From positions 1 to 37,420 of the forward strand of contig QNDS01000003.1 of the NCBI GenBank assembly GCA_003644925.1: a DNA stretch of 37,420 bases, read 5' to 3'. Both the position numbers and the translations under genes were made by a program. The notes beneath the pieces were generated by a model that saw nothing but the letters and a program-made list of their open reading frames with translations, was not told where the DNA came from and searched no databases. The stretch comes from Candidatus Fermentibacterota bacterium (lineage in GTDB: Bacteria > Fermentibacterota > Fermentibacteria > Fermentibacterales > JCC-6). Shown piece after piece: positions 9,396 through 18,442 of this stretch. Every line of letters starts with the position of its first letter. Positions within the stretch are counted from its first letter, which is position 1.

Positions 9396-9531
9396 CAGTA
9401 TTTCCCTTCAAAAAGGACATTCGCAGATTCCTGTAATTCAGGTGATTAGATGTGGAATCGGGGCATTGCCGCCAAGAACCGGATTCACTGGAATAGCTGC
9501 TGCAGATACATAGTGATTCCTGATGTTCAGA

Positions 9532-10017
9532 TCAGAAAAGATACGAACTGGTCACTCCAATCCAAAGGCCATCGAAGTCTATGATGTTGAATTTTGCCGA
9601 TAAGTCTGCAGTGCCGGTAAACAGGCTGAAGTCCTTGCCAAGTGAAATGTAAGCTCCCGGATAGGTTCCGTTCCAGACTGCGGTGAACTCATCATCAATT
9701 ACCATGGTCGCCTCAATCGCATAAACGGCTCCCCCTGCCCCGAATCTCAGACCGATCAAGCTGCGTGAAGCTCCGAGAGTAAGAGGTACTATTGAATATT
9801 CAAACCCCCTCGAAGAATCCGGATCAATTCTCAGCTCGCTGAACTGAAGTTCGCAGTCAATATCAGCGAAAGAGAGGCCGTACCTTGCTTTAACACCAAA
9901 GAGAAAACTCGTTTTCCACGGATCTCCCTCGTCCTGGACAGGAACGAAGGCTCCCATTGCAGGTCCTATCTCGAATGACATTAAGAAGACAAGAATTGGT
10001 AGAATAGAAAATGACAT
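9532..10017 (-). CDS. Small exported probable beta-barrel protein
   Basis: The 161-residue product has an N-terminal signal peptide (about residues 1-22, ending near AMGA). Alternating hydrophobic/polar strands rich in glycine and aromatics follow, ending GLWIGVTSSYLF. A terminal phenylalanine after an amphipathic strand is the usual signal for outer-membrane barrel assembly. GGGAG lies seven bases before the ATG. No family is recognised. It sits 24 bases after the ABC permease gene on the same strand, so it may be co-transcribed with the NatAB-like exporter, but no functional link is evident. Confidence 0.7.
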   Translation of the reverse strand: MSFSILPILVFLMSFEIGPAMGAFVPVQDEGDPWKTSFLFGVKARYGLSFADIDCELQFSELRIDPDSSRGFEYSIVPLTLGASRSLIGLRFGAGGAVYAIEATMVIDDEFTAVWNGTYPGAYISLGKDFSLFTGTADLSAKFNIIDFDGLWIGVTSSYLF

Positions 10018-10041
10018 GAAATTGCTCCCATCTATTAATTA

Positions 10042-11271
10042 CTATATCCTGAAGAGTATCTTTTCGCTGTTGAACATCCTCAGTGTCAGGTATATCAGAA
10101 TCGCTGATAATACGATACTGGACATACACGCCGTTGTGATACTGCTCCAGCTTGCACCCTGTATGAATATTTCCTTGAGAACAAGCAGAGAATTGATGAT
10201 GGGAGTCGATAGCATCCACTTTGGAGGCACATCTCCGGTCTGCATGGTTGCCATTCCCATTATCATGACAACGAAGTAAACCGGCATGATCATTCCCTGA
10301 CCCTCTTTTGCATTTCTCGCGAAAGTTGATACGATAAGAACCATGCTGGCCACAAGAACAGCCAGAGGGATGATAACGATAGCGAACTGGAGTATATGAA
10401 GTGTGCTCATACTGTAGCTCGAGATGGCTGCGCCCGATGCACCGAACATCCCCATAAAATATTTCGACCCGATGATGAGGCCTATTACTGAGCTTGCCGC
10501 TCCGACAATTGCGGCTATCATCACAGACATCATCTTGCCGATAACTATCGAAAGTCTGCTGACCTGATTAACCAGTGTCACGGCAAGAGTTCCCCTCTCC
10601 TTCTCACCGGCAACCGTATCAAGCCCTACTTTCATAGAATTTACAAAGAGGTAGATAATTATGAAGAAGGGAAGGAGAATACTGATTATCTTCCCTATCA
10701 CACTGCCTTCCTTAGCAAGATCGTACTGCATTGGAACTTCGTTTAAAGTGAATACTGTGAGTATCTCCTCCGAGAGGTCCCGCTCAAGGATTCTCTCTCT
10801 GACTATATCTCCATTGAGCGAAGCCATAACTTGACTGATCCTGCTGTAAGCGTGCTGTGAGTAATCTGCGGTGGAATTGAAATAGACACCAATATCGAAA
10901 GTGCTGCACCCGGCCAGGCTTTCATGTAAATTATCCGGCATTACAATTAGGAGTTCCTTTTCCTTCTCGGTTATGGCCAGTTTTATGGCATCAACCTCGC
11001 TTAACTGCACTATCTCAAGTTCAGTGTTGATCGATGATATTGCCTCTATGAAAGGACCCATAACAGTTTCGTTACCGATTCCTTCGTAAATGCAGATAGT
11101 CGATCTGAATGAAGTGATGTCAGAATCCCTGGATGCACCCATTTTTGCCATTACCGAGTACATCACTGGAAGCATGAGAAGAGGCAGGAGCACCAGCATG
11201 GCCAGCGTACGTCTGTCTGTGAAAATTCGCCTGAGTTCCTTTTTCAGAATGATGAAGCTGTCACTGAGCAT
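10042..11271 (-). CDS. ABC-2 type exporter permease, NatB-like
   Basis: The 409-residue membrane protein starts with a conserved cytosolic segment (KKELRRIFTDRRTL) leading into the first membrane span. An extracytoplasmic domain of roughly 140 residues follows, then a C-terminal block of about five spans (from residue 180). A cytoplasmic GEKERGTLAVTLVNQ motif lies between spans, as in NatB/ABC2_membrane_3 permeases. NatAB systems were first described as sodium exporters, but the wider family moves varied substrates, so the cargo is unknown. Its ATG overlaps the ATPase gene by 11 bases, showing a two-gene transporter unit. AGGTGAGCC before the ATG provides the ribosome site. Confidence 0.85.
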   Translation of the reverse strand: MLSDSFIILKKELRRIFTDRRTLAMLVLLPLLMLPVMYSVMAKMGASRDSDITSFRSTICIYEGIGNETVMGPFIEAISSINTELEIVQLSEVDAIKLAITEKEKELLIVMPDNLHESLAGCSTFDIGVYFNSTADYSQHAYSRISQVMASLNGDIVRERILERDLSEEILTVFTLNEVPMQYDLAKEGSVIGKIISILLPFFIIIYLFVNSMKVGLDTVAGEKERGTLAVTLVNQVSRLSIVIGKMMSVMIAAIVGAASSVIGLIIGSKYFMGMFGASGAAISSYSMSTLHILQFAIVIIPLAVLVASMVLIVSTFARNAKEGQGMIMPVYFVVMIMGMATMQTGDVPPKWMLSTPIINSLLVLKEIFIQGASWSSITTACMSSIVLSAILIYLTLRMFNSEKILFRI

Positions 11272-12031
11272 GGCTCACCTCCCCCTCCGAATCCGGGAGA
11301 ATGTAACCGAAGAATACATCCTCAAGGCTGTCCGAGGAATTGTTCTCAAGAATGTCCTTAAGAGAACCAATCTCTTTCAATTCACCCTCAACCAGTATCC
11401 CGAATCTGTCACATATCTTTTCCGCTACATTCATAATGTGAGTGGATATCACGATCGTTTTTCCCGCCTGTGCATACTTCGTGAGAAAATCGGTCACCGA
11501 TTTTGACGTGATCACATCAAGACCGTTGGTCGGCTCATCGAAAATGATGACCTCAGGATCATGAATAAGGCTTATGGCGATGGCCGTCTTCTGCTTCATG
11601 CCAGTGGAAAGCTTGTCTATCTTCTTATGAATAAAATCCGACATCTGCAGCTCGTTGAAGAGGTAATCTTTCCGTAACTGTATATCATCCTTGTTCATCT
11701 TGTTTAGAGCACCGAAATAATCCATCATGTAATCAGGAGTAAAAAATCCATCCAGTTTCATGTCCGAAGTAAGGAAACCAATTCTGGACCTAATGGCTTT
11801 CTCATCATCCAGCACACTGTACTGGTCGATAAATACATTGCCGCTGGTGGGTTTTATCAGGGTGGATATGCATCTAAGTGTAGTGGTTTTGCCGGCACCG
11901 TTGGGGCCGAGAAGTCCGAAGATCTCGCCCGGGCTGCATTCAAACGAAACGTCCTTGACCGCTTCAACGGTCTCTGTGGCATGTTTTTTCCTGTTCCTGT
12001 ACACTTTGCGAAGATTTTCAACCCTTAGCAA
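11261..12031 (-). CDS. ABC exporter ATP-binding protein, NatA-like
   Basis: The protein is 256 residues long with Walker A GPNGAGKTT, signature LSTGMKQK, Walker B VIIFDEPTNGLD and a switch histidine in ISTHIMN. The LSTGMKQK signature is characteristic of the NatA subfamily. The start is TTG at 12031, chosen because GGGGG lies five bases upstream and the first residues (LRVENLRKVYRN) align with the usual N-terminal strand. It energises the permease encoded immediately downstream. Hairpin copy 1 lies about 100 bases upstream. Confidence 0.9.
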   Translation of the reverse strand: MLRVENLRKVYRNRKKHATETVEAVKDVSFECSPGEIFGLLGPNGAGKTTTLRCISTLIKPTSGNVFIDQYSVLDDEKAIRSRIGFLTSDMKLDGFFTPDYMMDYFGALNKMNKDDIQLRKDYLFNELQMSDFIHKKIDKLSTGMKQKTAIAISLIHDPEVIIFDEPTNGLDVITSKSVTDFLTKYAQAGKTIVISTHIMNVAEKICDRFGILVEGELKEIGSLKDILENNSSDSLEDVFFGYILPDSEGEVSHAQ

Positions 12032-12129
12032 TTCATCCCCCTTTGTTACTGCCCTGAGAAAGTTTGAATACTGAATAATAGGAACGAAGACGTTTTAATG
12101 CAAACTAGCAAATAAAATAACCATAATTA

Positions 12130-12168
12130 GGGACGGAGGTAATTAGAATTTTCAATTACCTCCGTCCC
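12130..12168. repeat. Palindromic transposase-associated hairpin, copy 1
   Basis: Arms GGGACGGAGGTAATT (12130-12144) and its exact complement (12154-12168) flank a nine-base loop. The unit is almost identical to the copy at 30061-30099, with one difference in the loop. It shares its arms with the hairpin at the 3' end of the transposase gene, so this copy marks the left side of the REP-like element. Confidence 0.85.
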
Positions 12169-12181
12169 CAATCAATAGTCC

Positions 12182-12209
12182 TTGACAAATCAGAATATTA
12201 TACTATACA
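12182..12209 (+). promoter_or_regulatory. Predicted sigma-70 promoter of the transposase gene
   Basis: TTGACA (12182-12187) and TATACA (12204-12209) are separated by 16 bases in AT-rich DNA between hairpin copy 1 and the transposase. Transcription would begin near 12216. This is after ATG 12211 but just before ATG 12220, supporting the latter as start and implying an almost leaderless message. Confidence 0.5.
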
Positions 12210-12219
12210 TATGTTTAGT

Positions 12220-12903
12220 ATGGCAAGAATAGCAAGAACAGTAGTACCGGGAATTCCTCATCACATTGTACAGCGGGGAAACAGAAATCAGAATGTGTTC
12301 TTTTCCAACTCCGACAGGCTCAGATACCTCTACCATCTTAAAAAGATTTCATATGAGTACGGAGTTTCTTTTCTTTCATACTGCCTTATGGACAATCATG
12401 TTCATCTGATTGCAATTCCAGAAAAGGATGATTCGTTCTCACTATGCTTCAGAAAAGCTCATTCGATCTACTCAAGGCATATCAACTCACAGTTCGACTG
12501 GCGTGGACACCTATGGCAGAACCGGTTTCATTCAAGCCCCCTTGGCCCTTCATACCTCTACAATGCGATTCGTTACGTCGAACAGAATCCTGTACGTGCT
12601 GGAATAGTCAGGAATGCATGGGACTACAGGTGGTCAAGTGCAGGTTTTCACGTTGAAATAGTACTTTCTGATCCTCTAGTTCAATTAGACAGTAGCCTGA
12701 ACTCCATTGTAGATGATTGGCGAGCATATCTTTCAATAAATCCGGATACCCTTCATTTATTAGAATTACGCAAAGCTGCTAAAAGAAACAGGCCAGTAGG
12801 CAAAAAACAGTTCATGAAAGAGATGAAAGACAGATTTGGTATTCCTCTTATTGCTCGAAAACCCGGCAGGCGTAACGAAGAAATTGAAAAGGGACGGAGG
12901 TAA
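12220..12903 (+). CDS. REP-associated tyrosine transposase (RAYT, Y1/IS200-like)
   Basis: The start MARIARTVVPGIPHHIVQRG matches the family; a nearer-upstream ATG at 12211 adds only three residues. The roughly 227-residue protein has the HUH metal motif in MDNHVHLI and the catalytic tyrosine in the AIRYVEQNPVRAG helix, both hallmarks of single-strand Y1 transposases. RAYTs are thought to mobilise short palindromic repeats rather than behave as classical insertion sequences. Here near-identical hairpins lie on both sides, and the gene's last codons and stop (TAA at 12901-12903) fall inside the right-hand hairpin. The gene is intact and single in this window. It points opposite to both neighbours, as expected for an insertion between two minus-strand operons. 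Confidence 0.93.
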   Translation: MARIARTVVPGIPHHIVQRGNRNQNVFFSNSDRLRYLYHLKKISYEYGVSFLSYCLMDNHVHLIAIPEKDDSFSLCFRKAHSIYSRHINSQFDWRGHLWQNRFHSSPLGPSYLYNAIRYVEQNPVRAGIVRNAWDYRWSSAGFHVEIVLSDPLVQLDSSLNSIVDDWRAYLSINPDTLHLLELRKAAKRNRPVGKKQFMKEMKDRFGIPLIARKPGRRNEEIEKGRR

Positions 12904-12929
12904 TTGAATTTTTCAATTACCTCCGTCCC
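12891..12929. repeat. Palindromic transposase-associated hairpin, copy 2 (3' end)
   Basis: Perfect 18-base arms (12891-12908 and 12912-12929) surround a three-base TTT loop; the first 15 bases of the arm are the same as copies 1 and 3. The left arm encodes the last residues of the transposase and contains its stop codon. The hairpin lies between two converging genes, so it could also act as a bidirectional transcription stop. Confidence 0.88.
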
Positions 12930-12935
12930 TAATTA

Positions 12936-15900
12936 CTAAATTACGCGGAAGCGTTCGGTACCTATTTCAAGTATTTCCTTGCGGTACTCCTGGGAATGTG
13001 TCATCGGTGGCTGGATCGAAGCCGCCCTGGCATCGGCCGAAACGGAAATAAGCATTCCCCTGCCATCCCAGTTCCTCTCCTCCCCGGTATTCCAGTAGAA
13101 CCGTGCAAGATCTCCGAGTTTATCTCTTACAATACTATCAATACTCTCAACTGACGCATCAATACCGAATGCTCCTGCCAGAGCTTCAAGAACTTCCACA
13201 CCGGTTTTCCCCGACGGCGGTGCTACCGCTTTGGCGTACTCGATCAGGTTTCCTTCGAAGTTGCACCTTGATCCGGGAGTCTCAAGAAAAGTTGAACCCG
13301 GAAGTGTAACATCAGCGAACCTGGTTGTTTCGGTATCGGTCCAGTCCATGGCAGCAATGAAATCAGTATTACGGAACCAGGAACCCGGTCTGTTGTACTC
13401 CAACGGGTTCTCACCGATTATCAGCGCCGCTCTGATCGTACCTGCCTCAAGAATCTGCCACAGTTCCTGGCTTGTTGAAGCTCCGGGCAGCTTCTCGGCT
13501 GGAGCTGATCTACCAGGCAGGAATGCAGGATCGGCTCCCATTACCTCAAGACCTGCGCTGTTCGCAATCAGCCTGGGAAGAAGCACATCTGAAACCTTAC
13601 CCGCTTCTCTAAGCAGCAGGACCAGATCGGCGAATATTTCCATGTCATCCGGCGACGAACCCTGTGCTCTATCCGGACTGTGAATGAAAACAACATTTTC
13701 CGAATGACGGATAAGTTCAGCCGTTTCGTAAATATCTGATTCCTCCGCACCGGATCTGGCAGCTGATAATTCTACGGAAACCTCCCTGTTCAGAAGGAAC
13801 TCTTTGCCTCCGTCAATGTCTGCCGGAGAGACATCTCCATCATCTATGAGAACCTGCATAACAGCATTCCAGAAGATCGATGCCCTGCCTCTCATTGGAT
13901 CTACAGCAAGGGCTGCAAGGTGCTGATCCATAGAGTCAAGAGCTGAGTTCGAAACAATGAGCTTCGCCCCCTCCTTGACAGCCTGGATAACATCCACTGC
14001 AAGTATCAGATGATCAGATTGAAGGGATGTATTGTTGCAGATGATCAGATCAGCGTTTTCAAGACAGCTTCTGTCTGATGTGGAAGACGTGAAGCCGAAA
14101 GCAGGATCAAGGACACCGCTGCGCCCTCCGCCTGAGAGTATTGCGAGTGAGCCAATGTTGTTCGTCCCTATACCCTCCCTTGCAATTCTGCCTGCAAGGT
14201 AGAGTTCTTCATTTGTAAGTTCGGGGGATACGAAAACTGCAACGCTTTCGGGACCATGCTCATCGGCCACCTGCTTCAAAGATTCTACTATTCTTTCATT
14301 CGCCACCTCGAAACTCACCGGGCTGTAGGAATAGCCATCTTTCGCTGTTGGGCCTGTGAACCTTTTCTGCTTAATAAAATACTCCTGTCCGAACCGGCCG
14401 TATCTGCACAGATATTCTCCCGGTATTCCAGGCGATGCTATGAAATACCTTCCCTCACCAAAGGATCTTACGAGAATCTCACAGCCGAGCGAGCAGAAAC
14501 CGCAGTGAGTTTTTACATCTTCAGTTTCAAGACAGGCTCTTCCGGAGAAGGGGAATTTCACTGTAAGAGCTCCCGTCGGACAGGCATCAATACAGTTACC
14601 GCAGCTCACGCAGCTTGTTGAGACGAGAGGATCATTCATGGCAGGGCGCATTTCCGTTCTGAAACCCCTGCCGACAAATCCGATGGCAGAAACCGGCAGC
14701 ACTCTCGCGCATGTCCTGATGCATCTTGCGCAGAGAACGCACTTGTTAGGATCGTAGGAGATATACGGATGGCGGTCATCAACCTTGTGCTTTCGCACAT
14801 AACCCTTGAAATGCTCCATATCCACGCCGTATTCCTCACCGTAAAGCCTCAGGTCGCAGTCATCGAACCTCACGCAGCCGCATGACAGGCAGCGGTCGCA
14901 TTCATGCTCATTATCCTCGGGTTCAAAACCAGTTGCCACTTCAAGGAAGTTATTACGTCTGTCGTCCACATCTATCTGATGAACTTCGTGACGAGGTGAT
15001 TCTTTTATATCACCAAGCTCTGCTTTCCCGGGTTTTGACCAGAATTCCTTGTTGACAACGAAGGGATTTGGTTCAAGTTCCTCATTCAGAAGCCAGGCTT
15101 TTATTGCTTTTGCGGCTTTCTGCCCGTCTCTGATAGCATCGATGGCAACAGTGGGTCCATCATCAGCAGCATCTCCCCCTGCAAATACACCCTCAATATT
15201 GGTTTTCATTGTGTTTGCATCGATGACGTAGGTGTTCCACCTGGTAAGATCAAGCTCACCTTCATCTGTATCTACAAGACCGTCGAGAACGGTATTCTGA
15301 CCGATGGCAGAAATAGCAAGATCGCAGGGAAGATCGAATTCGGCACCCTCAATCGGGACCGGGCGACGTCTTCCGGAATCATCAGGCTCACCGAGCTTCA
15401 TCCTCTGGCAATGAAGGGCACTGATCATGCCGTTCTTCTTAATAATCCCAGTTGGAGCAGCCAGCTCCATTATTTCTATGCCCTCTTCCAGGCAATCTTC
15501 GATCTCCATCTTATCGGCAGGCATTTCAGCTTTAGTTCTCCTGTAGAGAACGATAACCTTATCAGCATTAAGCCTCCACGCCATCCGGGCGGCATCCATA
15601 GCGGTATTACCTCCGCCGACAACAACCACTGTCCCAGAGAGCAACGCGGGATCATCAGCTTTTTCAACAAGAAAATCTGCACCGGTTACTACGCCCTCTG
15701 TATCGAATTCACCTTCAACCCGCATGGCTTTTCCAGTCCAGGCTCCCGGACCAACAAAGACAGCGTCATGTTTTTCCCTCAGCTCCTCAAGGGTCACATC
15801 TTGTCCAACACGAACACCGCATCTGATCTCCGCACCTGTACGGCAGATATATTCAACCTCCCTGTCGAGTATCTCATCGGGAAGCCTGTATTCCGGAATA

Positions 15901-16601
15901 CCGTAACGCAGCATTCCACCGGTACGTTCTTTGGCTTCGTAAATAACAGGTTTTATCCCGCTTTTCCCCAGGAACCATGCAGCTGTGAGGCCTGCTGGTC
16001 CTGAGCCAATGATCGCAACAGTTTTTCCCGTATCAGGGGCACATTCAGGTACTGTATCGTACGCTTCCGGTGAATCGGAAACGAACCTTTTGATGTTGTT
16101 AATAGCGACGGGAGCATCTATATCCATTCTCCTGCACTCGTCCTCGCACTTGCGAACACAGACACGTGCACACATGGCTGGAAGCGGGTTCTTCTCGCGA
16201 ATGAGATCAACCGCCTTCTGATACTGCCCCATTGCGGATAGAGCTATGTATCCCTGAGCGTCAACACCTGCCGGGCAACCCTCCATACAGGGGGATATGC
16301 AATCCGCGTAATGATTGGAAAGCAGAAGTTCCAGAGCAGTTTTCCGGGATGCAAGGATTCTTTCGTTCCTTGTTTCGATCTCCATATCCTGCGCAATGCG
16401 CGTGGCGCATGCTGGAACCAGGTTACCTCTGCCCTTAACCTGCACAACACATACAAAACAGGAGCCGTACGGCTCCAGCTCCGGTGAGTGGCACAGGGTT
16501 GGGATACTGTCCAATCCATTCTCATGGACCACCTCAAGAATAGTCTTTCCTGGAGTGGCCTCGATCTCCTTACCGTTGATCTTTAATCTGATCTTATCCA
16601 T
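12936..16601 (-). CDS. NuoG-like iron-sulfur subunit fused to a GltD-type NAD(P)/FAD module
   Basis: The 1221-residue chain starts with a 2Fe-2S ferredoxin domain (C37, C48, C51, C65). A His/Cys region (H97, C101, C105, C109) merges into the GltD/NfnB-type cluster set (C144, C148, C152, C156). Next come an FAD site (GSGPAG, 199-204) and an NAD(P) site (GGGNTA, 329-334). After a five-cysteine patch (568-582) there are two ferredoxin clusters (C621-C631, C664-C674), then the cluster of a molybdopterin-type domain (C700, C703, C707, C732). That last domain lacks a recognisable catalytic Cys or Sec (SGGGRSGVLDPAFG lies where formate dehydrogenases carry it), so it is NuoG-like and structural. The expected role is electron transfer among NADH, a second pyridine nucleotide and ferredoxin, in a soluble complex with the upstream NuoF and NuoE. 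AGGAG lies just before the ATG. Confidence 0.88.
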   Translation of the reverse strand: MDKIRLKINGKEIEATPGKTILEVVHENGLDSIPTLCHSPELEPYGSCFVCVVQVKGRGNLVPACATRIAQDMEIETRNERILASRKTALELLLSNHYADCISPCMEGCPAGVDAQGYIALSAMGQYQKAVDLIREKNPLPAMCARVCVRKCEDECRRMDIDAPVAINNIKRFVSDSPEAYDTVPECAPDTGKTVAIIGSGPAGLTAAWFLGKSGIKPVIYEAKERTGGMLRYGIPEYRLPDEILDREVEYICRTGAEIRCGVRVGQDVTLEELREKHDAVFVGPGAWTGKAMRVEGEFDTEGVVTGADFLVEKADDPALLSGTVVVVGGGNTAMDAARMAWRLNADKVIVLYRRTKAEMPADKMEIEDCLEEGIEIMELAAPTGIIKKNGMISALHCQRMKLGEPDDSGRRRPVPIEGAEFDLPCDLAISAIGQNTVLDGLVDTDEGELDLTRWNTYVIDANTMKTNIEGVFAGGDAADDGPTVAIDAIRDGQKAAKAIKAWLLNEELEPNPFVVNKEFWSKPGKAELGDIKESPRHEVHQIDVDDRRNNFLEVATGFEPEDNEHECDRCLSCGCVRFDDCDLRLYGEEYGVDMEHFKGYVRKHKVDDRHPYISYDPNKCVLCARCIRTCARVLPVSAIGFVGRGFRTEMRPAMNDPLVSTSCVSCGNCIDACPTGALTVKFPFSGRACLETEDVKTHCGFCSLGCEILVRSFGEGRYFIASPGIPGEYLCRYGRFGQEYFIKQKRFTGPTAKDGYSYSPVSFEVANERIVESLKQVADEHGPESVAVFVSPELTNEELYLAGRIAREGIGTNNIGSLAILSGGGRSGVLDPAFGFTSSTSDRSCLENADLIICNNTSLQSDHLILAVDVIQAVKEGAKLIVSNSALDSMDQHLAALAVDPMRGRASIFWNAVMQVLIDDGDVSPADIDGGKEFLLNREVSVELSAARSGAEESDIYETAELIRHSENVVFIHSPDRAQGSSPDDMEIFADLVLLLREAGKVSDVLLPRLIANSAGLEVMGADPAFLPGRSAPAEKLPGASTSQELWQILEAGTIRAALIIGENPLEYNRPGSWFRNTDFIAAMDWTDTETTRFADVTLPGSTFLETPGSRCNFEGNLIEYAKAVAPPSGKTGVEVLEALAGAFGIDASVESIDSIVRDKLGDLARFYWNTGEERNWDGRGMLISVSADARAASIQPPMTHSQEYRKEILEIGTERFRVI

Positions 16602-16610
16602 TGGCCGCTC

Positions 16611-18392
16611 CTACCTTGTAATTACTGCGCCGAAGTTGCAGCTTGTCATACACTTGCCACAATTAACGCAGGCTTCGATGTTAATCACGTGAACTTCTTT
16701 TACTTTGCCTGAAATGGCATCTACCGGACAGTTCTTAGCACAGAGAGTACACCCAACACACTTATCCGGGATGATATAGAATTCTACAAGCGCCTGGCAT
16801 TCACCGGCGGGACACTTCTTCTCGTGAATATGAGCATTATACTCGTCAAGGTAGTAGCGGATCGTTGTCTGTACCGGGTTAGGAGCGGTCTGTCCCAATC
16901 CGCATAGACTTGCTTCCTTTATCTGGATAGACAGCTGCTCGAGTTTTTCAATGTCCTCCGGCTCACCCTCTCCCCGGGTCAGTCTTTCCAGGATCTCAAG
17001 CATTCTCAGGGTCCCAATCCTGCAGAAAGTACATTTACCGCAGGATTCCTTCTGTGTGAAATCAAGGAAAAATCTTGCTATTTCAACCATGCATATATCC
17101 TCATCCATAACAACCATGCCGCCGGAGCCCATGATAGCGCCGGTGGCGGGGATGGATTCGAAATCCACGGGAGTATCCTTCATAGAAGCGGGGATGCAGC
17201 CTCCTGAGGGTCCGCCCATCTGAACAGCTTTGAATTCCTTCCCTTCCTTGATCCCTCCACCTATCTTGAAAACGAGATCCTCGATTGTTGTACCCATTGG
17301 AACTTCAGCCAGTCCTCCATGAACCACTTTCCCGGCCAGCGCGAATACCTTGGTTCCGGGACTTTTTTCTGTTCCGAAGGCTGTATAGGCTTCAGCACCA
17401 TTGCATATTATCCAGGGTACGTTCGCAAAGGTCTCAACATTGTTATTATTGGTAGGTTTCTGCCACAGACCCTTCTCCGCAGGAAATGGCGGGCGTATAC
17501 GGGGCATCCCGCGTTCTCCTTCGATAGATGCAAACAATGCGGTTTCTTCTCCGCAGACGAAAGCTCCCGCGCCCTGCTTTATCTTCAGGTCGAAATCGAA
17601 TCCGCTGCCGATGATATTCGTTCCAAGGTACCCCCGCTGTCTGGCCTCCGCAATGGCTATTTCCAGCCTGTGAATAGCCAGAGGATACTCGGCTCTGCAA
17701 TAGATATATCCGAATGTTGCTCCTATAGCCTTTGCGCAGATTATCATCCCTTCAAGGATCGCGTGGGGATCGCCCTCAAGAACCGACCTGTCCATGAACG
17801 CTCCGGGATCACCTTCATCAGCGTTGCAGACAACATATTTCTGATCTCCCTCATTCGCTGCAGCGAAGGACCACTTCAGACCTGTAGGGAATCCCGCTCC
17901 TCCGCGTCCGCGCAGCCCCGAGTCCTTGATGGTCTGGATTATCTCCGAAGGGGTCATTTCAGTAAGAGCTTTCCTAACTCCCTGATAACCTCCAGCGTTC
18001 TCGTAGTCTTCTATCGATTCGGGATCTATCGTACCGCAGTTGCGAAGTACGATTCTCTCCTGAAGATCAAGGAAATCAGACTCAGAACCGCAGGTGCTCC
18101 CATCAGGCCAGCAGGCATAAACAAGATTATCATCATCAATTACTTCGTTACCAAGAATGTGCTTACTGAAGATCTCCTCTGCAGATTCGGGGGTTACTCC
18201 GCCGTAGAATACTCTACTGTCCCCTTCTCTCACTTCAACCAGCGGCTCTCTGTAGCACATACCTATGCAGCCTGTTCTTGTAAGCATGCAAACATCAGGG
18301 TTAGCTGCTGCGAGTACAGAAAGTTTGTCGTAAGCCGCCTGAGCGCCGGCGGATAAACCGCAAGTACCCATTCCTACCACTATTTTCTTCAT
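16611..18392 (-). CDS. nuoF: NuoF/HydB-like NADH-binding flavoprotein subunit
   Basis: The 593-residue protein has an N-terminal thioredoxin-like 2Fe-2S domain (cysteines in GTCGL and TGCIGMC). The NuoF core follows, with the FMN/NADH signature GLRGRGGAGFPTGLKW, NADEGDPGAFMDR and the GEETAL loop, and a 4Fe-4S site CGKCTFCRIG. The C-terminus adds two ferredoxin clusters (CVGCTLCAKNCP and CVNCGKCMTSC). This three-part layout is that of the soluble HydB/NfuB/BfuB proteins of bifurcating complexes, not respiratory complex I NuoF. The family oxidises NADH at FMN, and in bifurcating members splits electrons to ferredoxin. It sits between NuoE and the NuoG-GltD gene with nine bases to the latter, so the three are co-transcribed. 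Real bifurcation is inferred from layout. Confidence 0.92.
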   Translation of the reverse strand: MKKIVVGMGTCGLSAGAQAAYDKLSVLAAANPDVCMLTRTGCIGMCYREPLVEVREGDSRVFYGGVTPESAEEIFSKHILGNEVIDDDNLVYACWPDGSTCGSESDFLDLQERIVLRNCGTIDPESIEDYENAGGYQGVRKALTEMTPSEIIQTIKDSGLRGRGGAGFPTGLKWSFAAANEGDQKYVVCNADEGDPGAFMDRSVLEGDPHAILEGMIICAKAIGATFGYIYCRAEYPLAIHRLEIAIAEARQRGYLGTNIIGSGFDFDLKIKQGAGAFVCGEETALFASIEGERGMPRIRPPFPAEKGLWQKPTNNNNVETFANVPWIICNGAEAYTAFGTEKSPGTKVFALAGKVVHGGLAEVPMGTTIEDLVFKIGGGIKEGKEFKAVQMGGPSGGCIPASMKDTPVDFESIPATGAIMGSGGMVVMDEDICMVEIARFFLDFTQKESCGKCTFCRIGTLRMLEILERLTRGEGEPEDIEKLEQLSIQIKEASLCGLGQTAPNPVQTTIRYYLDEYNAHIHEKKCPAGECQALVEFYIIPDKCVGCTLCAKNCPVDAISGKVKEVHVINIEACVNCGKCMTSCNFGAVITR

Positions 18393-18442
18393 TCATTGCT
18401 CCAGACATTTTTCACAAAAGGACAGTTCGTATGATTATCAGA

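Noticed and set aside
12936-16601. Formate dehydrogenase call for the large fusion
   Set aside because: No Cys or Sec at the expected molybdopterin active position; the fold end is NuoG-like.
17319-18356. 345-residue plus-strand frame opposite nuoF
   Set aside because: It is antisense to a well-conserved gene and the product has no family features.
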